From an uncultured Duodenibacillus sp. (GTDB taxonomy: Bacteria; Pseudomonadota; Gammaproteobacteria; Burkholderiales; Burkholderiaceae_F), in NCBI GenBank assembly GCA_944388865.1, contig CALXKM010000026.1, positions 1-40,121 on the forward strand: a stretch of DNA of 40,121 bases, read 5' to 3'. How positions within the stretch are numbered: the stretch's first letter is position 1; the number at the start of each line of letters is the position of its first letter. Made by a program: the position numbers and the translations under genes. This document shows, in pieces, positions 25,748 to 34,050 of this stretch. Under the pieces are notes generated by a model that saw only the letters and a list, made by a program, of their open reading frames with translations, was not told where the DNA came from and did not search any database.

Positions 25748-26434
25748 TTAGACGTCAGGATACATCGCGCGCAGCACGCGCGCCGCAGCGCAGGCCGCAC
25801 CGTAGCCGTTGTCGATGTTGAAGACGCCGATGCCCGGGGCGCATGAAGCGAGCATGCTCGAAAGCGCGGTTTTGCCGTGTTCGGCAATGCCGTACCCTAC
25901 AGAGGTCGGAACGGCAAAAAGCGGCTTGTCGGTGAGGCCTCCTACGACGCTTGCCAGCGCAGCGTCCAAACCCGCGACGACAATCACGACGTCGGCCTTG
26001 TTGATTTCGGCAATGGCCGACTGTATGCGCCACAGGCCCGCCACGCCGCAGTCTTCAAAACGCTCGGCGCTCCAGCCGAGGTATTGAAGCGTGCGCGAAA
26101 CCTCGCGCGCGACGCTGCCGTCGGCTGTGCCGGCACTTACGACGGCGGCCTTGCCTTTGGCGTGCGGCGCAAGCGTTGTGCGCCAGGCCGTGCGGCTTAA
26201 GCTTTCATAGTCGTACGCTTGCTGCAGGTGCTGCGGCAGAGAGTTAAAGACTTCAGGCGACAATCGAGTAAAGAGAATAGGTTTTTCCTTAGGGTCGGCA
26301 AAACGCTCGAGAAGCGTTTCGAGCGCCCGGCGGGGCTTTCCCTCGCAGAAGACGGCCTCGGGAAGACCGATGCGCACGTCGCGTTCAGTATCAAAGCGAA
26401 TGCAGGGCGAAGAGGCTGGCGTCGGAACAGGCAT
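25748..26434 (-). CDS. larB: LarB, pincer cofactor carboxylase
   Basis: ATG 26434 gives 228 aa, while ATG 26485 would add 17 residues; neither has a clear Shine-Dalgarno. LarB carboxylates nicotinic acid adenine dinucleotide as the first step of the nickel-pincer nucleotide. It is related to PurE, seen in ADVVIVVAGLDAALASVVGG, VPTSVGYGIAEHG and the final NIDNGYGAACAAARVLR. The GLPEAVFCEGK segment matches the LarB start region. The N-terminus is somewhat shorter than usual. It lies 34 nt upstream of larC. Confidence 0.9.
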   Translation of the reverse strand: MPVPTPASSPCIRFDTERDVRIGLPEAVFCEGKPRRALETLLERFADPKEKPILFTRLSPEVFNSLPQHLQQAYDYESLSRTAWRTTLAPHAKGKAAVVSAGTADGSVAREVSRTLQYLGWSAERFEDCGVAGLWRIQSAIAEINKADVVIVVAGLDAALASVVGGLTDKPLFAVPTSVGYGIAEHGKTALSSMLASCAPGIGVFNIDNGYGAACAAARVLRAMYPDV

Positions 26435-26565
26435 GGCGGCAATAAGGCAATAAAACGAAGTTGAGCGAAGGCTAGCACGGCTCATGCGCAATGCCGGCAG
26501 AATGCCCTCAACTTTGAGACAAACAGGCACGGCTTCACGCAAGAACAAATGAGCGAACAGATACT

Positions 26566-26612
26566 TAAAAAGAATTCGGCTTCGCTCGAGATTATTCTGA
26601 AGCGAAGCCGAA
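26566..26612 (-). terminator. Terminator between larA and larB
   Basis: TTCGGCTTCGCT (26575-26586) pairs perfectly with AGCGAAGCCGAA (26601-26612). On the - strand the stem is followed by TTCTTTTT. It lies 37 nt past the larA stop codon, so larBC are made by read-through or from their own promoter. Confidence 0.85.
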
Positions 26613-26649
26613 GTCGATGTGCAGCTCTCAGAGCCTGCAGCTTGAGAAC

Positions 26650-27924
26650 TTAGTTCTCAACGCGCGGCACGGTCAGACTGCCTTCGGGCATGAGAATGAT
26701 CGTGGGCTTTTCGGGCAGATAGGGCTTGGCGACTTCAAGCGCCTCTTCAACCGTGTCGACGGCTCCCGTAAAGAGCATCGTGCGGGCCATTTCGCGGTCA
26801 AGGCTTGTGACGAGAATGAAGCGGGCGCGGGAAATGGGACGCGAGACGGCAAAGGCCTTGTTGGCGCCGATCTGGAAGTTCTTTTCGAGCTCAGCCTTGA
26901 TGGCCTCAGGAGTCTTGAGACGCTTGAAGCTTTCTTCCAGGAGCTTGGAGCCGGAGCCCTCCTCGCAGTCGGCAAGCAGAATCACCACGCCGCCCTTTTT
27001 CACGGCGCAGGCGGCATTGTCCATCGTCTTTTGCATTTGATAGACGTTGATGTCCTTGGGATAACCGCCGCAGGAGGCGATCACGAGATCGGCTTCTTCA
27101 GGGATGACGCAGCCGTAGACTTCATCGACGAACTTGCAGGCTTCCTTGTGTGCGGCGATGTAGTCGCCCGCAAACATGCGAAGGAACTGGTGCTGAGCGT
27201 TGAGAATGGCGTTGAAGAGGAAAAGCGAGCGGCCCTTGGCAAAGAGAGCCACGCCTTCCATCTGATCTTCATAGACGGGGTTGCCCGTGGTGCGGCCAAG
27301 ACCTGCGTTTTCATCGAGCATGAAGCTATGGTTGACGCGAACCGTTTCCATGGCCGCGCAGCCGGGCAAAATGGCCTTGCGGCCGCCGCCGTAGCCCGAG
27401 AAGTAGTGGTGCACGATCGTGCCGGTCATGATGATGTGGTCGACGTCGCACAAAAGCTTGTTGATCCACACGGGCGTGCCGCGGCTCGTGGTGCCGAAGT
27501 ACTGGAAGTCTTCGGCCTTGGTGGCCGTGCTGTTGTACATCTTGATGCGCGAGGCCACTTCTTCGCCCACGGATTCAACCATTTCTTCATGGGGCATGTC
27601 GCGGTGGGTGCCCAGCGAAAACACGATGCGCATGTCTTCGTCCTTGACGCCGAGACGGTTCATTTCGTTGACGAGAATGGGCATGAAGTCAAAGCTGTTG
27701 GCCACGCGCGTGGGATCGTTGCAGATGAAGGCAACAGTGTCGCCCGGGCGGATGATCTTGTCGATGGGCTCTGAGCCGATCGGGTTGTAGATGGCTTCAA
27801 GAACGCCCGACTTGATGTCTTCCATTACCGGGAAGGGCTTGGTGCGGACTTCCTTGATGACGAGCTCTTCGTCGATCTTAAACTTCTTGCTCGAGCGCCC
27901 GTAGGCAAACTCATAGGTTTTCAT
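26650..27924 (-). CDS. larA: LarA-family nickel-dependent racemase
   Basis: ATG 27924 follows GAGGGTAAGAG and gives 424 aa. The founding enzyme racemises D- and L-lactate with a nickel-pincer cofactor; relatives act on other 2-hydroxyacids. Key residues of LarA are all in place with a shift of about one: R73 (DPTR), H107 (GTH), H173 and K183 (FSGYGGGRKAILPG), the lysine that binds the cofactor, and H199 near the nickel. The gene has its own terminator. Cofactor genes larB and a short larC follow. LarE, also needed, is not in this window. The true substrate is not certain. Confidence 0.93.
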   Translation of the reverse strand: MKTYEFAYGRSSKKFKIDEELVIKEVRTKPFPVMEDIKSGVLEAIYNPIGSEPIDKIIRPGDTVAFICNDPTRVANSFDFMPILVNEMNRLGVKDEDMRIVFSLGTHRDMPHEEMVESVGEEVASRIKMYNSTATKAEDFQYFGTTSRGTPVWINKLLCDVDHIIMTGTIVHHYFSGYGGGRKAILPGCAAMETVRVNHSFMLDENAGLGRTTGNPVYEDQMEGVALFAKGRSLFLFNAILNAQHQFLRMFAGDYIAAHKEACKFVDEVYGCVIPEEADLVIASCGGYPKDINVYQMQKTMDNAACAVKKGGVVILLADCEEGSGSKLLEESFKRLKTPEAIKAELEKNFQIGANKAFAVSRPISRARFILVTSLDREMARTMLFTGAVDTVEEALEVAKPYLPEKPTIILMPEGSLTVPRVEN

Positions 27925-28064
27925 GCTCTTACCCTCGTTAAATTCAATTTCTTGAGATTGCGGCTGCATGGCGAAACGAAATTCTGCATTTCTTTGTTTT
28001 GGTTAGAAGGCAAAGGCGCTGCTTAGCGCAAAAAAGCAGGAATTTCTTCGCACGTTCAACCGAT

Positions 28065-28070
28065 TATTAT
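28065..28070 (-). promoter_or_regulatory. Candidate -10 element upstream of larA
   Basis: The - strand reads TATAAT at this place, about 140 nt before the larA start, after a T-run. I see no good -35 at the right distance, so this is a weak call. The surrounding intergenic stretch (27,925-28,189) shows no gene. Confidence 0.3.
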
Positions 28071-28189
28071 AAAAAGAGGAATGTTCTTGAATTTTCTTGC
28101 CGCGTGCGACACAAACGCGACAAGTGAAAGGCGGGCGACCTGCGTCAAGAAACTGAGCAAAACTTACAGCGATCAGAACTCGCTCAAGA

Positions 28190-29401
28190 CTAGGCTTTGA
28201 GTTCTTCGCCTTGCGACGGGCGAGCTCTTCTTGATTGGCGCAGCAGCCAGTAGAGCGGAATGCCCGCAAGCACAATGAGTCCGTTGATGCCGTAGATGTC
28301 GGCGTAATCGAGCACATCGGCAAAAAGGCCGAAAAGGTAGGGAGCAATGCCGATGCCGAGGTCAAAGAAGATGTAAAAGGTGCTCGTGGCCTGCGTGTAG
28401 CGCTCGCGGGGAACCATGGAAACGGCTGTTGCCTGACCAAGGGACTGAATGTTGCCGAAGCCAAACCCCATCAGAACGCCTGCGGCAAGCACGCACCAGC
28501 CGCCCCATGCGCCCCACAAAAGCCCAAGGCCGGCGGCAAGCGAGACGATGGCTGGATAAAAAACGACGGCAGGTCCGTGCATGTCGTAGATCTTTCCCGT
28601 AAAGGGGCGCGAAATCAAAATGGCCGCAGCATAAAACAAAAAGAAAAGCGAGGCGGCTGCCGTGACGTCAAACTGCTTGCCGTAGGAGGCCAGAAAAGCC
28701 TGCGTACAGCCCCAGGCAAGGCAAAATAGTCCGATCAAAAGGCAAAACGGGATGAGCCGCACGTCAATGAAGTCTGACAGCGAAATCGGGTGCGGACGGC
28801 TTTTGACGGCCTCATGGTCAATGTGCAGCAAAAGTGCGATGACAACGGAGACCACGGAGATGCCCGCGCAGATCATGAAAATGCCTGCGTAGCCCAAAAT
28901 GTCCAAAAAGGCGATGCCGAGAAACGGGCCGAAGCAAAGCGCCAGCGCCGTGCTCATCGAAAAGTAGGCAATGCCGCGCCCCAGCAGGGGCTTGGGCGTA
29001 ATGACCGCCACGACGGTTCCCGTCACCGTGCCGATGACGCCTACAGCTACGCCCGAAATAAAGCGCACGGCAAAAAACAAAGCAACACCCTCATCAACAA
29101 GATAGCCGAAGTTGGTGAGCATGTAGAGAATGACGCCAAGCACGAGAATGCGCTTGTAGCCTGCTTGATTGACGATGCGGCCGATGAAGAAGCGCCCCAC
29201 CAGGCAGCCGATCACGACGATGCCGGTCGCAAGCCCCGCCGTGCTTGTGCTCGATTGATAGGTCTGCGTGAGAAAGCTGGTGCTTACGACGAAGGTGGCG
29301 TAGTAGGACACCATGCCCAGAAAGTTGATGAGCGAGATGCCGATGAAGGTAAGCGAGAAAAGGTCGCGAAATCCGGGCTGCCGAATCTGTTGTGCGGGCA
29401 T
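28190..29401 (-). CDS. Major facilitator superfamily transporter
   Basis: The 403-aa protein has about twelve membrane segments, with the central loop near LHIDHEAVKSRPHPIS. MFS signatures include GRFFIGRIVNQAGYKR between helices 2 and 3, and FISGVAVGVIGTVTGT. The ATG at 29401 lacks an evident Shine-Dalgarno. It lies between larA and aroD on the same strand. The substrate cannot be told; a small organic anion or drug is possible. Confidence 0.88.
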   Translation of the reverse strand: MPAQQIRQPGFRDLFSLTFIGISLINFLGMVSYYATFVVSTSFLTQTYQSSTSTAGLATGIVVIGCLVGRFFIGRIVNQAGYKRILVLGVILYMLTNFGYLVDEGVALFFAVRFISGVAVGVIGTVTGTVVAVITPKPLLGRGIAYFSMSTALALCFGPFLGIAFLDILGYAGIFMICAGISVVSVVIALLLHIDHEAVKSRPHPISLSDFIDVRLIPFCLLIGLFCLAWGCTQAFLASYGKQFDVTAAASLFFLFYAAAILISRPFTGKIYDMHGPAVVFYPAIVSLAAGLGLLWGAWGGWCVLAAGVLMGFGFGNIQSLGQATAVSMVPRERYTQATSTFYIFFDLGIGIAPYLFGLFADVLDYADIYGINGLIVLAGIPLYWLLRQSRRARPSQGEELKA

Positions 29402-29456
29402 GAGTCTGGGAGTGCGGCTGCAGCAGAAAAAAGAGAATCAATCCAACCATTATGCG

Positions 29457-29480
29457 CTTTTTTGCAAAGCTGCAAAAAAG
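29457..29480. repeat. AT-rich inverted repeat between aroD and the MFS gene
   Basis: CTTTTTTGCA (29457-29466) pairs perfectly with TGCAAAAAAG (29471-29480) over 4 nt. It lies 62-85 nt after the aroD stop codon on the - strand and could end or slow aroD transcripts, or be an operator for the MFS gene. Confidence 0.5.
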
Positions 29481-29541
29481 TTCCGCTGCCTGCGCATTGA
29501 GCGCTGATGCGTCGAAAAAAGATCTGCTGCGTCGGGCAAAG

Positions 29542-30300
29542 CTAAAAAAGCTCCTGCATGAGCTTTTTGGCTGATGTGATGGAAAACTGCCCCGGAGCGG
29601 AAACCTTGTCGATGCTTGCAAAAGTCGCGCAGGAGCCGAACAGGGTGCCTGCGACGCGCGAAAGCGCTCCCCATCTGCCCATGCTCATGCTGATGACGGG
29701 CTTTTGCGTGCACCGGCGAACGATGCAGGTTGCCTCCAGCAGCGCGAGCACGTCTTCGGGCTTTTGCGGCATCACGGCAATCTTGAGAATATCTGCGTGC
29801 AAAGCGTCCATTTCAAGGCAAATGTCCACCAGCTCTTTGATCGGGGGCGTTTGGCTGAAGTTGTGATAGCTCATGACCACGGTCGTGTTGGCTGCGTGCG
29901 CCAGCGCGGCATCGTCTTTCGTTGCGCCCCGCTTGAGCTCCAGATCAATGGCGTCGACAAGCCCGGATTGGGCAACGCAGCGCACGAGCTCCAGATAGTT
30001 TCCTTCTTCGGGGAAAAGGCCGCCCTCGGCTTTCGTTCTGAGGGTAAAAAGCACGGGCTTTTCAATGCGCTGCTTGAGTTCGAGCGCTGCGGCGATGAAG
30101 CTGTTGATTTCGGGAGCGCCGAAGAAGTCAGCGCGCCACTCCAAGATGTCTGCCGGCTGCTTTTGATAGTCGAGCGCCGTCTCAATCAAATCAGAAATCG
30201 CCGAAGCCATGATGCTTGTCAAAATTTTGACGGGCTGAGGACCGAGCAGGACGGGTCCGATGCGTGCGGGCTTTTTGGGATCGGCTAGGGCGGTAAACAT
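29542..30300 (-). CDS. aroD: 3-dehydroquinate dehydratase, type I
   Basis: ATG 30300 gives 252 aa, the usual size of type I enzymes; a TTG further upstream is unlikely. It dehydrates 3-dehydroquinate in the shikimate pathway through a Schiff base. Active-site residues are visible: EWRADF (54-59), H146 in SYHNF, the Schiff-base lysine K173 in ILKIAVMP, and SMGRWGALSR near the C-terminus. It lies alone, apart from other aro genes in this window. Confidence 0.95.
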   Translation of the reverse strand: MFTALADPKKPARIGPVLLGPQPVKILTSIMASAISDLIETALDYQKQPADILEWRADFFGAPEINSFIAAALELKQRIEKPVLFTLRTKAEGGLFPEEGNYLELVRCVAQSGLVDAIDLELKRGATKDDAALAHAANTTVVMSYHNFSQTPPIKELVDICLEMDALHADILKIAVMPQKPEDVLALLEATCIVRRCTQKPVISMSMGRWGALSRVAGTLFGSCATFASIDKVSAPGQFSITSAKKLMQELF

Positions 30301-30634
30301 GACGAAAAAATACTCTTTGGAAACGTGCGGTGCAGCCAAGACAAACCGAGGGCTGTGCGGCCGAAAGCTTAAAGGTTTTTGTCAGAAGCTGCTTTCTTTT
30401 TGATCCAGACATCGTAAAGCGCACGAAATTTGACGCGACGCGCAAACAGGTCTTGCCGCAGGCCAACTGCTGGGAGTAGCATATCCGCTCGCCCTAAAAA
30501 AAGAGGCTTCTCGGCGCGCGCATACACAGGCAATTTAATAAAAAGCGCTCGCCAAAAGAGGTCTGGGGCGCAAAAGCGCCGGCAAAAGGCGCAGACAAAC
30601 AAAAAACAATTTGTTCAATAGGGAGACCATCATC
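30301..30634. other. Divergent intergenic region between aroD and cstA
   Basis: This 334-nt region holds the promoters of both genes. A short hairpin GGCGC-AAAA-GCGCC lies near 30569-30582. An AT-rich TTTAATAA near 30533 may be a -10 for cstA, but no -35 is convincing. A 77-codon reading on the - strand (30369-30602) has no ribosome site and odd composition; I do not call it. Confidence 0.5.
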
Positions 30635-32320
30635 ATGTCCGGTCTTGGGATCATGCTGATTGCCGTTGCGGCTCTTTTGGCGGGCTACTTCGGCTATGCA
30701 AAATGGCTTGAAAAAACCTGGGGGATCAACCCGGATGAGCCCACGCCCGCCGTTCGCATCAACGACGGCAAGGATTTTTCGCCCGCCTCTCGGTGGACGG
30801 TTTTTGCGCATCAATTCACATCGATTACGGGCGCAGGTCCCGTGACGGGGCCGATTATCGCCGCCATGTTCGGCTGGCTGCCGGCATTGTTGTGGATGAT
30901 CGTGGGCGGCATCTTTTTTGGCGCCGTACAGGACTTCACCGCGCTTTATGCATCCGTGAAAAACGGCGGACGCTCGGTGGGCATGATCATTGAAGACTAT
31001 GTGGGGCGCACGGGGCGTCAGCTTTTCTTGCTTTTTTGCTGGCTCTTTACGCTCTTGGTGATTGCCGCTTTCTGCGACATGGTGGCCAACACCTTCAACG
31101 GCTTTTCCAAGACGGGCGCTGAGCTCATGCCCAACGCCGCGGCGGCCTCGATTTCGCTTCTGTACATGTTTGTGGCCGTTTTGTTCGGCATCTATCTGAA
31201 GTACGTTCGCCCCTCGGCCGGCGTGCAGCTTGCAGTGGGCATCGTGCTGATGGTGGTGATGCTTGCCGTGGGCATTTCCTTTCCGATTTATGCTGATGCC
31301 GTCACCTGGCGCTATGTGGTCTTTGCCTATCTTTTTGCAGCATCGGTGATGCCGATGTGGCTTTTAAAGCAGCCGCGCGACTATTTGTCGATGTTTTTGC
31401 TGATCGGCATGATTTTGTGCGCGGTGGTGGGCGTCTGCATTCAGAACCCGACGATGAATATGCCTGCTTATGTGGGCTTTACGGTCAATAATCTTGACCT
31501 TTTCCCGATTCTTTTCGTGACGATTGCCTGCGGCGCGGTTTCGGGCTTTCATTCACTGGTGAGCTCGGGCACAAGTTCGAAGATGATTTCAAGCGAAAAG
31601 GACATGCGCTTAGTGGGCTACGGCTCAATGTGCGTGGAAGTGGTGCTGGGCGTCGTGTCGCTTGTGGTGGTGTGCGCCGCGGCCTCCAACGGCAAGCTTC
31701 CGGCAGGAACGCCGTTTCAGATTTTCTCTGGCTCGGTTGCCTCTTTCTTAACGGAGATTTTCGGTGTGCCGCAGCAGATTTCCGCCTGCATTCTCACGAT
31801 GTGCGTCTCGGCCTTGGCTCTTACCTCGGTTGATGCCGTGGCTCGCATCGGGCGCATGTCGCTGCAGGAACTTTTCATGCCGCCTGCGGGGCAGGAAAAG
31901 AGTGCTGTGCAAAAGCTCTTTACCAACACGGCCTTTGCAACGGTGCTCACCCTTTTGGGTGGATACGCGCTTTGCATTGCGGGCTACATGAGCGTCTGGC
32001 CGCTTTTTGGTTCAGCCAATCAGCTTCTGTCGGCTCTCGTGCTCACCGGCATGGCGGTGTTTCTTAAGTCCACCGGCCGCAAGGGGTGGATGCTTTACGC
32101 GCCGATGACGATCATGTTCATTGTGACCATGACGGCTTTGGTAAGCCAGATCATCAAGATCGTCAAGGCGGCAATGGACGGAACCTTCGTGATGATGGTC
32201 CACGGCCTGCAGTTTGTGGTGGCAGCTGCCCTGATCGTGCTTGCGCTCTTGGTGGTCTATCACTGCGTGCTGCGCCTGCGCGATGCGGCGCCCATCATCA
32301 ATCGGCAGAAGGCGCAATAA
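30635..32320 (+). CDS. cstA: CstA-family carbon starvation transporter
   Basis: ATG 30635 with GGGAG at 30621-30625 gives 561 aa. The protein has many membrane helices and the CstA signatures ASRWTVFAHQFTSITGAGPVTGP and ISSEKDMRLVGYGSM. Members import pyruvate or peptides when carbon is scarce. It is the shorter form of the family. Together with the nearby larA it hints at use of lactate or pyruvate-like acids, but this is only context. Confidence 0.93.
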   Translation: MSGLGIMLIAVAALLAGYFGYAKWLEKTWGINPDEPTPAVRINDGKDFSPASRWTVFAHQFTSITGAGPVTGPIIAAMFGWLPALLWMIVGGIFFGAVQDFTALYASVKNGGRSVGMIIEDYVGRTGRQLFLLFCWLFTLLVIAAFCDMVANTFNGFSKTGAELMPNAAAASISLLYMFVAVLFGIYLKYVRPSAGVQLAVGIVLMVVMLAVGISFPIYADAVTWRYVVFAYLFAASVMPMWLLKQPRDYLSMFLLIGMILCAVVGVCIQNPTMNMPAYVGFTVNNLDLFPILFVTIACGAVSGFHSLVSSGTSSKMISSEKDMRLVGYGSMCVEVVLGVVSLVVVCAAASNGKLPAGTPFQIFSGSVASFLTEIFGVPQQISACILTMCVSALALTSVDAVARIGRMSLQELFMPPAGQEKSAVQKLFTNTAFATVLTLLGGYALCIAGYMSVWPLFGSANQLLSALVLTGMAVFLKSTGRKGWMLYAPMTIMFIVTMTALVSQIIKIVKAAMDGTFVMMVHGLQFVVAAALIVLALLVVYHCVLRLRDAAPIINRQKAQ

Positions 32321-32347
32321 AGACAAAAAATTTTTCATGCAAGCAAA

Positions 32348-32387
32348 AGGCCGCTCAAAAGACTTCGATCCTTTGGCGGCCTCTTTA
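32348..32387. terminator. Bidirectional terminator between cstA and psiE
   Basis: AGGCCGC (32348-32354) pairs with GCGGCCT (32376-32382), with inner CAAAAGA/TCCTTTG. T-rich tails lie on both sides: CTCTTTAA on the + strand and TTTTGC on the - strand. Confidence 0.75.
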
Positions 32388-32416
32388 ATGGTTTGTACTT
32401 TGCTCGCTTGGATGCC

Positions 32417-32860
32417 TTAATGCTTTTCGCTTTTGCGCACGATCCAAAGGCTTAAAACAAGAATCAAAATGGCGCCCGAAAGATAAGCGATGTAGAGCGC
32501 GTCGATGTGTTCGACGTCCACCATCAGGTAGCGCGCCACGGCCACAATAGCCAGCGCAATCGGCGTATGAATCGGAATTTCTCTTGTGCCTAGGCGCGAG
32601 CCTTTAACCATGGAGAGAATTTCAAGATAAAGAAAAATCAACAAGAGCATGCCGATTTCGATCGAATTGTGCGAAAAGAGCTTCAGAATCGAGTCGCCCA
32701 CGCCATAGAGCGCCGCGGCGGCGATGGCAATGAGCGCAACCGCTTGACCGACGGTGATGATTCGATTGAAAAGCGTGATCAGCATGTTTGAGTTTTCGTC
32801 TGCAGCCTGCCCGGTCGGTGCTTGCGTGCGCGAATCGCTGTTGCCGGAAAGATTCGTCAT
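32417..32860 (-). CDS. psiE: PsiE-family membrane protein
   Basis: This 147-aa protein has a polar N-terminus of about 25 residues and then four membrane helices. PsiE features are the second-helix LLLIFLYLEILSMV and the following REIPIHTPIALAIVAVARYLMVD. PsiE is named as phosphate-starvation inducible in E. coli; its biochemical role is unknown. It shares a terminator with cstA. Confidence 0.88.
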   Translation of the reverse strand: MTNLSGNSDSRTQAPTGQAADENSNMLITLFNRIITVGQAVALIAIAAAALYGVGDSILKLFSHNSIEIGMLLLIFLYLEILSMVKGSRLGTREIPIHTPIALAIVAVARYLMVDVEHIDALYIAYLSGAILILVLSLWIVRKSEKH

Positions 32861-32957
32861 AAGAAGTCAAAAAAGAAAGATGGCGTTGAAGAAAATCGAA
32901 AGCAAAGCATGCCATAAAAAAGCTTTCGGTTGGCTGCAAGTGTTGGAAATTTTGGTC

Positions 32958-32990
32958 AAAAATGCCTCGAAAGCAGAAGTCTTTCGAGGC
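32958..32990 (-). terminator. Terminator of the RibD-C-like gene
   Basis: GCCTCGAAAG (32964-32973) pairs perfectly with CTTTCGAGGC (32981-32990). On the - strand ATTTTTGACC follows. Confidence 0.8.
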
Positions 32991-33023
32991 GCCGGAAAAA
33001 ACAGGATGAGGCAAAAGATCGGT

Positions 33024-33731
33024 TTAAGCCTTTGTAACCGCGTAGCGAAGCCATACGATGCCGCCCGCCAACGTCGTTGACGAGATGAATTCAAGCTTTT
33101 GACCGTCAGCGGGCTTTTCTCCTTCTTTGCCGGGCCAGCTGACGATGGAAGAGACGCCGGCGAGCCCGTCGATGGCTGGGTAAATCAAAAAGCTCAATTC
33201 GTCAATAAGTCCCGCCTTGAGAAATGCGCCGTTGATGATGCCGCCTCCTTCCAAAAGCAAAACGGGTGCGTTGAAGGTTTTTTCGATCTGCTGCAAGGCG
33301 CCGGCAATGGGATGCTGTTCGTCTTCAAAGACGTAGGAGACGCCGACTTGGCGCAGCTCTTCAAGATACGCTTCGCACACCTTGGGCGAGAGGACGGCAA
33401 CAAGATGCTCTCCAGTAGGAAGCCCAGATTCTTCGTAGTGAAGTTTTCCCTGGGGATCAAAAACGACGGCAAGCGGCCGATCCTGACGGTCGCCGACAAA
33501 GACTTCAGGCACTTTGCCGTCGTTGCGAAGCAAGGCAGGTGCCTTTTGGCTGATGTTTGCGGCATGTTCGGCCATTGTCGTGCGTCCGACGATCCAGCCG
33601 GCAGCCTTGAATGAATCTGCGGCAGACTCATAGCTTGCCGAGATGTTGGCGTTTTCCGGACCCGGCGTCCAGCGATCGGGATAAAGACGGCCGTCGACGG
33701 AAGCGATCATGTGGCAGATGATTTTGGGCAT
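33024..33731 (-). CDS. RibD C-terminal/dihydrofolate reductase-like protein
   Basis: The 235-aa protein has a DHFR-like fold of the RibD-C family: an N-terminal MPKIICHMIASVDGRL strand, GWIVGRTTMAEHA, LVAVLSPKV and LLEGGGIINGAFLKAGLIDEL near the C-terminus. RibD-C proteins reduce a pyrimidinone intermediate of riboflavin synthesis with NADPH. The deaminase part is absent, so it may be a free reductase with another substrate. It sits alone. Confidence 0.88.
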   Translation of the reverse strand: MPKIICHMIASVDGRLYPDRWTPGPENANISASYESAADSFKAAGWIVGRTTMAEHAANISQKAPALLRNDGKVPEVFVGDRQDRPLAVVFDPQGKLHYEESGLPTGEHLVAVLSPKVCEAYLEELRQVGVSYVFEDEQHPIAGALQQIEKTFNAPVLLLEGGGIINGAFLKAGLIDELSFLIYPAIDGLAGVSSIVSWPGKEGEKPADGQKLEFISSTTLAGGIVWLRYAVTKA

Positions 33732-34050
33732 GGGACTTTCTAAAGAATGCAGGTTAAAAACAGAGAGCGCTGCGTGTGGTTATGGTAGCAAGCGCAAGGA
33801 AAGCCGCAGCATCCGCGAGCGTCAAAAGAGTGCCTGAAAAACGCAAAAGAAAGCCTCTCTTTGCGTGTTTTGAAAAAGAAGGATCGCTGAAAGAAGTTCC
33901 ACGTCCAGTCCGACAAAGACGCAAGCCGCTAAAAAAGTCCGGGTGAGAGCAAAAAGAAAGATAAGGTAGGCTGAGAAAAGAAACGCCCGCCGTGGAGGCT
34001 TGCGCAACCACGGCGGGCGTGTGAAGGATTCTTGGGTACCTGATCAGAAA
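33732..34050. other. Intergenic region with trpS terminator
   Basis: ACGCCCGCCGTGG (33983-33995) pairs perfectly with CCACGGCGGGCGT (34008-34020). On the - strand it is followed by a T-rich run, which is the trpS terminator. The rest (33,732-33,975) holds the promoter area of the RibD-C-like gene. The - strand reading at 33754-34011 starts inside the terminator and I do not believe it. Confidence 0.75.

Noticed and set aside
30369-30602. 77-codon frame on the - strand upstream of aroD
   Set aside because: No ribosome site, unusual residue mix rich in Phe, Arg and Cys, and no known domain.
33754-34011. 85-codon frame on the - strand
   Set aside because: It begins within the trpS terminator stem, and its composition looks random.
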